A stretch of 5,260 nucleotides of DNA from an uncultured Clostridia bacterium. Lineage in GTDB: Bacteria; Bacillota; Clostridia; Christensenellales; UBA3700. The position numbers and the translations under genes are program-made. Shown piece after piece: positions 1 to 5,260 of the stretch (positions are counted from its first letter, which is position 1; each line of letters begins with the position of its first letter). Under the pieces are notes generated by a model, which was not told where the DNA came from, made no database searches, and saw only the letters and a list, made by a program, of their open reading frames with translations. The stretch is from positions 1 to 5,260 of the forward strand of contig CAMWSW010000088.1 in the NCBI GenBank assembly GCA_947176975.1, in the 5' to 3' direction.

Positions 1-117
1 GTATACGGCAAATACTACGATTGCAAGGACGATTTTAAGTCCTTCGGTGACGAGCCAATTGCCCACGTTGGTCAACAGTTGCGCAAAGTCGAGGTCGACG
101 CTTAATAAATAGTTCAT
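1..117 (-). CDS. Putative MscS-type mechanosensitive channel, N-terminal fragment
   Basis: This is the first 39 codons of a minus-strand gene that runs off the left edge of the window. It starts at the ATG read from 117 to 115. The start is well supported: a GGAGG lies 8 bases upstream and a good promoter lies further up. The visible protein opens with a short amphipathic stretch (MNYLLSVDLDFAQLLTNVGNW). From about residue 27 a hydrophobic helix begins (GLKIVLAIVVFAVY) and is cut by the window edge. A short leader, then a Trp-containing stretch, then 'GLKI' leading into the first membrane helix is how many small-conductance mechanosensitive channels of Bacillota begin. Such channels sit in the inner membrane and release solutes on osmotic downshock. 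That family call is an inference from very little sequence; the pore-lining helix and the beta domain lie outside the window. Any other small membrane protein with an N-terminal helix remains possible. Confidence 0.6.
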   Translation of the reverse strand, partial: MNYLLSVDLDFAQLLTNVGNWLVTEGLKIVLAIVVFAVY

Positions 118-125
118 TTGTGTGT

Positions 126-130
126 CCTCC
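126..130 (-). promoter_or_regulatory. Ribosome binding site of the leftward membrane-protein gene
   Basis: The minus strand reads GGAGG here, 8 bases before the ATG at 117. It is a full-strength Shine-Dalgarno and fixes the start of the leftward gene. It also shows that this host uses the canonical SD, which makes its absence in front of the genes at 313 and 1142 notable. Confidence 0.85.
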
Positions 131-147
131 AAATATATTGTGTATTT

Positions 148-176
148 ATAATAACAAAAAACTCATACATAATCAA
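148..176 (-). promoter_or_regulatory. Predicted sigma-A promoter, extended -10, for the leftward gene
   Basis: Reading the minus strand, TTGATT (176-171) is followed by a 17-base spacer and TATTAT (153-148). A TG one base before the hexamer gives an extended -10 (TGTTATTAT). The expected transcription start is near 141, which leaves a leader of about 24 bases that contains the GGAGG at 126-130. This is a sequence prediction based on hexamer match and ideal spacing. Confidence 0.6.
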
Positions 177-196
177 TCGTTTAATTGTACTGCTGA

Positions 197-269
197 ATTT
201 TTACTCGATTTCTAATCAAAAAAAATATGGACGATACGGTTTTTGAATATTAGGTAATCGAGTAAGAAT
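197..269. repeat. Long imperfect inverted repeat between divergent promoters
   Basis: The two arms pair in three blocks. The outer block is 197-210 with 256-269, including a perfect 10-base match TTACTCGATT / AATCGAGTAA (201-210 / 256-265) and one G-T pair. The middle block is CTAA(T) at 212-216 with ATTAG at 249-253. The inner block is TCAAAAA (216-222) with TTTTTGA (240-246); base 216 can join either the middle or the inner block. The loop is about 17 bases (223-239). The repeat fills the space between the -35 of the leftward gene (171-176) and the -35 of the rightward gene (277-282), so it is not inside either predicted transcript. It could be an operator or protein-binding site shared by the two promoters, a cruciform-forming element, or a relic of a miniature mobile element. 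It is not placed as a terminator, since both genes run away from it. Confidence 0.7.
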
Positions 270-276
270 AAATAAG

Positions 277-305
277 TTGAAATGCAGCGCTGTTTATGTT
301 ATTAT
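277..305 (+). promoter_or_regulatory. Predicted sigma-A promoter, extended -10, for the phosphatase gene
   Basis: TTGAAA (277-282) is followed by a 17-base spacer and TATTAT (300-305), with TG at 297-298 making the extended -10 TGTTATTAT. This is the same 9-mer as in the divergent promoter. An overlapping TATAAT lies at 303-308 but would need a 20-base spacer. The expected start of transcription is about 311-314, essentially on the ATG at 313, so the mRNA would be leaderless. An 8-base palindrome, CAGCGCTG (285-292), sits in the spacer. Confidence 0.6.
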
Positions 306-312
306 AATATCT

Positions 313-1008
313 ATGAAGAGACTTACTTTACTTATTGATGCCGACGATACGGTGCTTGATTTCAAAAATTCCGAGCGCGACGCAATAATTGCGCTTTGCG
401 AGCAGTACGAAATTGCCGACAAAAATGGAGTAGCAGACAAGTTTAAGCAGATCAACAGACGTATGTGGGATATGTTTGAACTCGGGCTCGTCACCAGAGA
501 AGAGATATTTTACTCTCGATTTGAAGAATTATTTGCGTTTTTTGGCATTGATGGCAAAAATATAATAGAAGTTGGGGATCAGTATAGAGAGAATATGGCT
601 CACAGCCGTCGCATAATTCACGGCGCAAGGGCGTTTTTGAGACGAATTTCTCAAAATCACGACTTGTATTGCGTCACCAACGGTATTACCCGCACTCAAA
701 AAATGCGTATGAAGGCAAGCGGATTGGGAAAGTATTTCAAGAAATTGTATATATCCCAAGAAATAAATCTAGCCAAGCCGTCAAAGGAGTTTTTTCAATA
801 CGTGATTGCCGATATCGGCGCGGTAGACTTGGATGACATCTATATAATAGGCGATTCGTTGTCTTCGGATATTCTGGGCGGAATCAACAGCGGTATCAAG
901 ACGATACTATTCAACAGAGAAAACAAGAAAATTTGCGATATTCGTCCCGATTTTGAAGTAAAAAATTACGTTCAACTTGAAAGAATTATTGAGAATTTGT
1001 CTAAATAG
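313..1008 (+). CDS. yjjG: YjjG/YfnB-family HAD phosphatase (pyrimidine nucleotidase)
   Basis: This 231-residue protein is a cytoplasmic haloacid-dehalogenase phosphatase. All four HAD motifs are visible. Motif I is LIDADDTVLDF, with nucleophile Asp9 and acid/base Asp11. Motif II is VTNG, with Thr122. The motif III lysine is Lys155 in AKPSKEFF. Motif IV is GDSLSSD, with Asp181 and Asp186 as the Mg-binding acids. A helical C1 cap lies at about residues 17-95. The DADDT form of motif I, 'TNG..RTQ..R..ASGL..YF' and 'GDSL.SDI.GG..SGI' are wording of the YjjG/YfnB subfamily, and the length fits. Characterised members, such as E. coli YjjG, are 5'-nucleotidases that remove non-canonical pyrimidine nucleotides; the substrate here is inferred. 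The start was chosen at ATG 313 because family members begin just before the first beta strand. An in-frame TTG at 277 would add 12 residues but overlaps the -35. There is no Shine-Dalgarno before 313, and the predicted transcription start coincides with the ATG. The gene appears monocistronic, with 133 bases before the exporter operon. Confidence 0.88.
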   Translation: MKRLTLLIDADDTVLDFKNSERDAIIALCEQYEIADKNGVADKFKQINRRMWDMFELGLVTREEIFYSRFEELFAFFGIDGKNIIEVGDQYRENMAHSRRIIHGARAFLRRISQNHDLYCVTNGITRTQKMRMKASGLGKYFKKLYISQEINLAKPSKEFFQYVIADIGAVDLDDIYIIGDSLSSDILGGINSGIKTILFNRENKKICDIRPDFEVKNYVQLERIIENLSK

Positions 1009-1094
1009 TCGCAAATTTATAATTTTGCAATTTGTCAATATGTCAACTTTTGCACTAAAAAAAGACTTAAAAATATATCCAAATAGTGTCTGCA

Positions 1095-1106
1095 TTAGTT
1101 GACTAA
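1095..1106. promoter_or_regulatory. SlyA/MarR-like palindromic operator candidate
   Basis: TTAGTTGACTAA has perfect 5-base arms (TTAGT / ACTAA). It shares its outer TTAG-4-CTAA frame with TTAGCAAGCTAA, the known SlyA box of the MarR family. It contains the -35 hexamer TTGACT (1099-1104) of the exporter promoter, so a bound protein would block RNA polymerase. MarR-type repressors often control this type of exporter pair. No regulator gene lies in the window, so the identity of any binding protein is inference. Confidence 0.45.
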
Positions 1107-1127
1107 ATCACTAAAATATTTTAAAAT
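1099..1127 (+). promoter_or_regulatory. Predicted sigma-A promoter of the ABC exporter operon
   Basis: TTGACT (1099-1104) is followed by a 17-base spacer and TAAAAT (1122-1127); each hexamer is one base off consensus. A perfect TATAAT overlaps it at 1127-1132 but lies 22 bases from the -35. Transcription would start near 1134 with the first -10 or near 1139 with the second. Either way the leader before the ATG at 1142 is only about 3-8 bases. A 14-base AT-only palindrome (1116-1129) covers the -10. Confidence 0.6.
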
Positions 1128-1129
1128 AT
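1116..1129. promoter_or_regulatory. AT-only palindrome over the exporter -10
   Basis: ATATTTTAAAATAT is a perfect 14-base palindrome lying across the -10 element. Its centre is 22 bases from the centre of the palindrome at 1095-1106, about two helical turns, so both would face the same side of the DNA. AT-only palindromes arise readily by chance in DNA this AT-rich, so the operator role is tentative. Confidence 0.25.
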
Positions 1130-1141
1130 AATACGGTAGTT

Positions 1142-2881
1142 ATGAAAACGATTCTTAGGTATTATCGCAAATATTGGCATTTGATAATAGTTTCGCTTGC
1201 ATTTTTGGCTGGCGAGGCAATTTGCGAATTGCAACTTCCCAAGTATATGTCCGGCTTGCTCGAAAACGGCGTCGCCGCGTCCGATATGGCTGTGATATGG
1301 AGTTACGGTTGGAAGATGATACTCTTGAGCGTTGCGGCTTGCGTATGCTCCGTGACAGTAGGTTTTTTGTCTGCAAAGATAGGTTCAAAGATATCCAGAG
1401 ATTTGCGTTTTGACGTATTTTCGCAAGTAATGAATTTTGCGGGCGAGGAGTACAACAAGTTTTCAGTATCCTCACTTATCACGAGGAGCACCAACGATAT
1501 TACTCAAATTCAAATGTTGACGATAATTACGTTGAGACTTATTATGTTTGCGCCTATTATGGGCGTAGGCGGAAGCATTATGGCGGTGGAGTATTCGGGT
1601 GGAATATCTTCGCTTGCATTGGTAATTGCAGCCGCAATATTGGTTATTATAGTACTTATAATTATAGCTTTAACGATAGTTCAGCCCAAATTCACCAAGA
1701 TGCAGAAGCAGATTGACAGAGTCAATCAGATAGCCGGCGACGAGCTCAACGGAATGATGGTCATCCGAGCTTTCAACACGCAAGAGCACGAAGAGAAGCG
1801 TTTTGACAAAGCCAATTCCGATTTGACGCGTACGTCGCTGTTCACGTCGCGGTTAATGGCGTTGCTTATGCCGCTTATGACGGTGGTTATGAACGGCATT
1901 ATGCTTGCGATAGTATGGATATTTGCGCAAAACGTCGAGGATTTTTCACAGATTGCCAATATGGTGGCATTTATGCAGTACGCATTGCAAGTAATAATGT
2001 CATTTATGGTCATATCAATGATTTTCCTCATCTTGCCGAGGGCAAAGGTATCTATCGCCAGAGTCAGCGAAGTGCTTACCACGCCGATATCCATCAAGAA
2101 TGCCGAGGGCAAGGAAGAGCCTACTGGCGAGAGGTTTAAGGGCGACGTCAGATATGAGGGAGTCAGCTACGGCTACGGCGGCGGAGCGCTTGCCGTAGAG
2201 AATATTTCTTTTGAGGCAAAGAGCGGACAGGTCACGGCTTTGATAGGCTCTACTGGAAGCGGAAAATCCACCGTGGTATCGCTTTTGCCAAGGCTTATGG
2301 ACGTGTCGGAAGGAAGAATTACCATTGACGGGGTTGATATCAAAGATATCAATATCAAGGATTTGCGAAATAATATAGGCTTCGTACCCCAAAAGAATAT
2401 GCTGTTTTCCGGCGATATAGCTTCAAATGTGGGTTACGGATTGGATAATGCCTCGCAAGAAGATTTGCAAAAGGCTGTGGACATAGCTCAAGCAAGCGAA
2501 TTCGTCAATTCGGGCGAAAAGGGCTTTGAAAGGGAGATAGCGCAAGGCGGTTCCAACGTATCTGGCGGACAAAAACAGCGTCTTGCCATAGCAAGGGCAA
2601 TAAGCAAAAAAGCGCCGATATACGTCTTTGACGATTCGTTTTCTGCGCTTGACTTCAAGACGGATGCCAAATTGAGACAGGCTTTGGCTGAAGAAATGGG
2701 CGACGCTTGCGTGATTATCGTCGCGCAACGCGTGGGTACGATAAAGAATGCCGACAAGATAATCGTTCTTGACGACGGCCGCATAGTGGGCGAAGGTAAG
2801 CACCAAGACTTGCTCAAGACGTGCAAGACGTATTTGGATATAGCAAAATCGCAATTATCAGAGGAGGAATTGAACTTATGA
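1142..2881 (+). CDS. Heterodimeric ABC exporter, subunit with degenerate ATP site
   Basis: This 579-residue half-transporter has an N-terminal six-helix domain and a C-terminal ATPase domain, the normal size for the family. Membrane helices lie near residues 13-33, 54-77, 132-150, 157-180, 240-262 and 276-298. The ATPase domain shows an A-loop Tyr345, Walker A GSTGSGKST (369-377), Q-loop Gln417 and a canonical signature VSGGQ (473-477). Walker B is YVFDD, with Asp498 in place of the catalytic Glu, and Gln529 (AQR) replaces the H-loop His. Those two changes mark the non-hydrolysing subunit of BmrCD/TM287-288-type heterodimers. Its intact signature would complete the active site held by the partner subunit. 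The partner follows with an ATGA overlap, so the two are made together. The substrate cannot be read from sequence; characterised relatives export drugs, dyes and other hydrophobic compounds. The ATG at 1142 has no clear Shine-Dalgarno and lies just after the predicted transcription start. Identification of the family and its asymmetry is secure; the cargo is unknown. Confidence 0.95.
   Translation: MKTILRYYRKYWHLIIVSLAFLAGEAICELQLPKYMSGLLENGVAASDMAVIWSYGWKMILLSVAACVCSVTVGFLSAKIGSKISRDLRFDVFSQVMNFAGEEYNKFSVSSLITRSTNDITQIQMLTIITLRLIMFAPIMGVGGSIMAVEYSGGISSLALVIAAAILVIIVLIIIALTIVQPKFTKMQKQIDRVNQIAGDELNGMMVIRAFNTQEHEEKRFDKANSDLTRTSLFTSRLMALLMPLMTVVMNGIMLAIVWIFAQNVEDFSQIANMVAFMQYALQVIMSFMVISMIFLILPRAKVSIARVSEVLTTPISIKNAEGKEEPTGERFKGDVRYEGVSYGYGGGALAVENISFEAKSGQVTALIGSTGSGKSTVVSLLPRLMDVSEGRITIDGVDIKDINIKDLRNNIGFVPQKNMLFSGDIASNVGYGLDNASQEDLQKAVDIAQASEFVNSGEKGFEREIAQGGSNVSGGQKQRLAIARAISKKAPIYVFDDSFSALDFKTDAKLRQALAEEMGDACVIIVAQRVGTIKNADKIIVLDDGRIVGEGKHQDLLKTCKTYLDIAKSQLSEEELNL
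2861..2867 (+). promoter_or_regulatory. Ribosome binding site of the second exporter subunit
   Basis: GAGGAGG lies 10 bases before the ATG at 2878, inside the 3' end of the upstream gene. It decides the start of the second subunit in favour of ATG 2878 over the in-frame GTG at 2821, which would lie 57 bases upstream. The ATG overlaps the stop of the first gene as ATGA (2878-2881), so translational coupling is likely. Confidence 0.9.
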
Positions 2882-5100
2882 GCAATGCAAATTCAAGACC
2901 TCCGAGAGGTCATATGGGCGGTAGAAGAATGATGGGCGAAAAGGCGAAAGATTTCAAGGGTACTTCCGCCAAGTTATTGCGTTATATGCGCAGCGACTTA
3001 CTCGTCATAATCATTGCCTTTATTCTTGCCATTGGCGGAGTAGTCGCCACGATAACGGTACCCGACGTATTGAGCGGAGCTACCGATATATTGGTAGAGG
3101 GCGCAATGAAGAAGACTGTATATGATACAGTCTTGCCAAAACTCAAATTTGACGAAGACACGGTTTCGATGATGGAATCTTCGCCGTATTGTTATGCGAC
3201 GATACGCGACGTTCGCGCGCTCATAGAGAGCGACGGGGGCGCCGACGAATCTGGTATGGGCGCGATTGCCGCGCAAATCCCAGAGCAGGCGAAGCAAGCG
3301 CTGGGCTCTCTTCCCGAGAATGAGCGTATCAACGATATCAGGCTAGGCGCGCTTGCAAACGCAAGCAGGAATGCGCATACGCTTGGCGAGTATATAGAAA
3401 TACTTGGTTTGGAAGCGTCCGACTTTCTATCTCAAGTTCCCGAAGCTTACCGTCAAGAGGTAATGGAAATATCTTTTGATGAAAAACCTCAGATTGACTT
3501 TGACGCCATAGCCAAAATTGCTTTAAAATTGATGCTATTAGTAGTCGCAAGCGGGATCATGGCGTATCTGCAGGGCTTTTTGCTGTCGGGTGTATCGCAA
3601 AAGATATCTTATAGGTTTAGACGCGACCTCAATGAGAAAATTGACAAATTACCTCTAAAATTCTATGATAAGACGACGAATGGAGAAGTAATGAGTCTGA
3701 TTACCAACGATATCGACACCATTGCCACTTCTTTAAATCAAAGTATGTCGCAGCTGCTCACGTCTGTTACGACGGTGATAGGCGTATTGATAATGATGCT
3801 TAAAATAAGTCCGCTTATGACTTTGATTGCAGTGATCAGCGTTCCCGTCTTGCTTGCAATAGCCATGATAATAATAAAGAATTCCCAAAAGTATTTCAAG
3901 AGACAGCAACAATATTTGGGACATGTCAACGGTCAAATCGAGGAGATGTTCTCGGGACAAAACGTAGTCAAGCTCTTCAACGGCGAAGAGAAGAGTATTG
4001 AAGAATTCAAAAAATACAACGACGAGTTGTATTCTTCGGCGTGGTCTTCGCAGTTCTTCTCCGGACTTATGCAACCCACCGCAAAGGTAATCGGCAACTT
4101 GAGTTTTGTCGGCGTATGCATACTCGGCGGATATTTGGTCGTCAGCGGACCTTTGGGCGTAGGCAACATACAGGCGTTTGTTCAATACGTCAAGCAGTTC
4201 AATCAGCCTATCACTCAACTTGCAAGCGTAGCCAACACCTTCCAATCGACGATAGCGGCGGCGGAGAGAGTATTTGCCTTCCTCGAAGAGGAAGAGGAGA
4301 AGGAAAGCGGAACTTTGAGCGTAGAGAGAATAAACGGAGAGGTGTGTTTCGATCACGTCAAATTCGGATATTCGCCCGACAAAATCATCATCAAGGATTT
4401 CACGAGCAAGGTCGAGAGCGGTCAGCGCGTGGCAATCGTAGGACCTACAGGCGCGGGTAAGACGACGCTTGTCAAGTTGCTTATGCGTTATTACGACTTG
4501 GATGCGGGCAATATCTACGTAGACGGCAAGAATATCAAGGATTTTTCACGCGCGGGCTTGCGCAAGCATATAGGTATGGTATTGCAAGATACTTGGCTTT
4601 ATAACGATACTATTATGGAAAATATCCGCTACGGCAGGCTTTCCGCCACAGACGAAGAGGTCATCGAAGCGGCAAAACTTGCTTGCGCCGACCACTTTAT
4701 CAAAATTTTGCCCGGTGGTTATGACTTTGTCATAAATGCCGACGCGGGCAACATATCTCAAGGTCAAAAACAGCTTTTGACTATCGCAAGGGCAATACTT
4801 GCCGACAGCGAAATTATGATACTCGACGAAGCGACGAGTCTCGTTGACACCCGCACGGAAATGCTTATTCAGCAGGCCATGAATGCCCTTATGCAAGGCA
4901 GGACGAGTTTTGTCATTGCTCACAGGCTTTCCACGATAAGAGACGCCGACAATATCCTTGTTCTCAAAGACGGCGATATAGTCGAGCAGGGCAGACACGA
5001 AGAATTGCTCGCCAAGGACGGCTTCTACGCCGAGTTGTACAATGCGCAGTTTTTGGGTATCAGCATTGACGAAACGGTTAGTAGGAAGAATCTACAGTAA
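2878..5100 (+). CDS. Heterodimeric ABC exporter, catalytic subunit with large TM1-TM2 ectodomain
   Basis: From ATG 2878 this is a 740-residue half-transporter, longer than the usual 580-620. A Gly/Arg/Met-rich cytoplasmic leader (1-25) and the elbow motif EKAKDFKGT precede TM1 (about 41-62). TM2 begins only near residue 211, leaving about 140 mostly charged and helical residues (65-205) outside the membrane, as in BmrD. The remaining helices lie near 293-310, 312-333, 400-422 and 431-456. The ATPase domain has A-loop Tyr498, Walker A GPTGAGKTT (522-530), Q-loop Gln570, signature ISQGQ (626-630; degenerate, GG replaced by QG), Walker B EIMILDE with catalytic Glu651, a D-loop, and H-loop His682. 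Glu651 and His682 plus the VSGGQ of the first subunit make the one competent ATP site; the SQGQ faces the degenerate site. 'NISQGQKQLLTIARAIL' and 'YLGHVNGQIEEM' are wording I associate with clostridial exporters of this kind. The substrate is unknown. No strong terminator follows the stop. Confidence 0.95.
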   Translation: MSNANSRPPRGHMGGRRMMGEKAKDFKGTSAKLLRYMRSDLLVIIIAFILAIGGVVATITVPDVLSGATDILVEGAMKKTVYDTVLPKLKFDEDTVSMMESSPYCYATIRDVRALIESDGGADESGMGAIAAQIPEQAKQALGSLPENERINDIRLGALANASRNAHTLGEYIEILGLEASDFLSQVPEAYRQEVMEISFDEKPQIDFDAIAKIALKLMLLVVASGIMAYLQGFLLSGVSQKISYRFRRDLNEKIDKLPLKFYDKTTNGEVMSLITNDIDTIATSLNQSMSQLLTSVTTVIGVLIMMLKISPLMTLIAVISVPVLLAIAMIIIKNSQKYFKRQQQYLGHVNGQIEEMFSGQNVVKLFNGEEKSIEEFKKYNDELYSSAWSSQFFSGLMQPTAKVIGNLSFVGVCILGGYLVVSGPLGVGNIQAFVQYVKQFNQPITQLASVANTFQSTIAAAERVFAFLEEEEEKESGTLSVERINGEVCFDHVKFGYSPDKIIIKDFTSKVESGQRVAIVGPTGAGKTTLVKLLMRYYDLDAGNIYVDGKNIKDFSRAGLRKHIGMVLQDTWLYNDTIMENIRYGRLSATDEEVIEAAKLACADHFIKILPGGYDFVINADAGNISQGQKQLLTIARAILADSEIMILDEATSLVDTRTEMLIQQAMNALMQGRTSFVIAHRLSTIRDADNILVLKDGDIVEQGRHEELLAKDGFYAELYNAQFLGISIDETVSRKNLQ

Positions 5101-5260
5101 GTAACCGACTGCGTATAGACGCTCGCTCGTGCTCGCTATACCGTCGCGTTGTTCCTTACAGCCGTCTTTTCAACCAATCGTCGGGACTCGGGGTATCGAC
5201 GTGTTAGGGCAGTACCCTTGACGCTACCAGTAGCTTATACACAACTCCCAGCCCCCCCGC
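5101..5260. other. GC-richer, hairpin-rich tail of unknown nature
   Basis: After the last stop codon the base composition becomes visibly richer in G and C than the genes and far richer than the other intergenic DNA here. No convincing gene is present. Several inverted repeats follow one another. CGAC (5106-5109) plus GTATAG (5113-5118) pair with CTATAC (5136-5141) plus GTCG (5143-5146). CGTCG (5179-5183) pairs with CGACG (5197-5201), AGGG (5206-5209) with CCCT (5215-5218), and GCTAC (5223-5227) with GTAGC (5230-5234). GCTCGCT occurs twice (5121-5127, 5131-5137), and a run of seven C lies at 5252-5258. The first hairpin is followed by the weakly T-rich CGTTGTTCCTT and might end transcription of the exporter operon, but it lacks a proper U-tract. 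A dispersed intergenic repeat, a structured RNA or the edge of a mobile element are all possible. Confidence 0.4.

Noticed and set aside
277..312. Upstream TTG start adding 12 residues to the phosphatase
   Set aside because: No Shine-Dalgarno is present, the TTG is part of the predicted -35, the added residues do not resemble the family, and ATG 313 starts just before the first HAD strand.
1011..1028. Possible terminator after the phosphatase gene (GCAAA with TTTGC)
   Set aside because: The stem is short and AT-rich with no following U-tract; it is not convincing as an intrinsic terminator.
2423..2854. Minus-strand open frames opposite the first exporter subunit's ATPase domain
   Set aside because: They are antisense to conserved ATPase motifs, with no recognisable domain or start signals.
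2821..2877. GTG start adding 19 residues to the second exporter subunit
   Set aside because: GAGGAGG at 2861-2867 and the ATGA overlap at 2878-2881 point to ATG 2878. The extra residues are simply the other frame of the first gene's end.
3733..4356. Long minus-strand open frame (207 codons) opposite the second exporter subunit
   Set aside because: It lies wholly inside a well-supported ABC gene. Its low-complexity Arg/Tyr/Leu-rich product is typical of an antisense shadow, and no ribosome binding site or domain is seen.
5106..5157. Intrinsic terminator of the exporter operon
   Set aside because: The hairpin arms are real, but the loop is long, the stem is interrupted and the following CGTTGTTCCTT is not a U-tract. 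It is kept only as a possibility under the tail.
5105..5218. Plus-strand open frame of 38 codons in the tail (ends at TGA 5219-5221)
   Set aside because: It has no ATG and no ribosome binding site and overlaps several hairpins. It is more likely a chance open frame in a GC-richer structured element.

Overview
The window looks like chromosomal DNA from a member of the Bacillota, probably an uncultured clostridial lineage. The reasons are moderately AT-rich genes, very AT-rich intergenic DNA, GGAGG-type ribosome binding sites, near-consensus sigma-A promoters with an extended -10, and a heterodimeric ABC exporter pair whose motif wording is typical of Clostridia. The exact taxon cannot be read from the sequence.

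Layout. (1) Bases 1-117, minus strand: the first 39 codons of a membrane protein that resembles an MscS-type mechanosensitive channel, with its own ribosome binding site and promoter. (2) Bases 118-312: a divergent intergenic region with two outward-facing promoters and, between them, a long imperfect inverted repeat (197-269). (3) Bases 313-1008, plus strand: a HAD-superfamily phosphatase of the YjjG/YfnB pyrimidine nucleotidase family. (4) Bases 1009-1141: an AT-rich spacer holding the promoter of the next operon, with one palindrome over the -35 and another over the -10. (5) Bases 1142-2881 and 2878-5100, plus strand: two half-transporters joined by a 4-base ATGA overlap. (6) Bases 5101-5260: a GC-richer, hairpin-rich tail of unlike composition that I cannot assign.

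How the genes work together. The two ABC proteins almost certainly form one heterodimeric exporter of the BmrCD/LmrCD/TM287-288 kind. The first subunit carries Asp instead of the catalytic Glu after Walker B and Gln instead of the H-loop His. The second carries the canonical Glu and His but a degenerate signature (SQGQ). This gives exactly one consensus and one degenerate ATP site. The second subunit also has an extracellular domain of about 140 residues between TM1 and TM2, reminiscent of BmrD. The phosphatase and the putative channel are separate transcription units with no clear functional tie to the exporter.

The points most worth a second look are regulatory. The phosphatase gene and the first exporter gene both start within a few bases of their predicted transcription starts and lack a Shine-Dalgarno, which suggests leaderless or near-leaderless mRNAs. 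The exporter promoter carries a SlyA/MarR-like palindrome although no regulator gene lies in the window. I see no clear new biological system here: no CRISPR array, tRNA, rRNA, transposase or phage gene.
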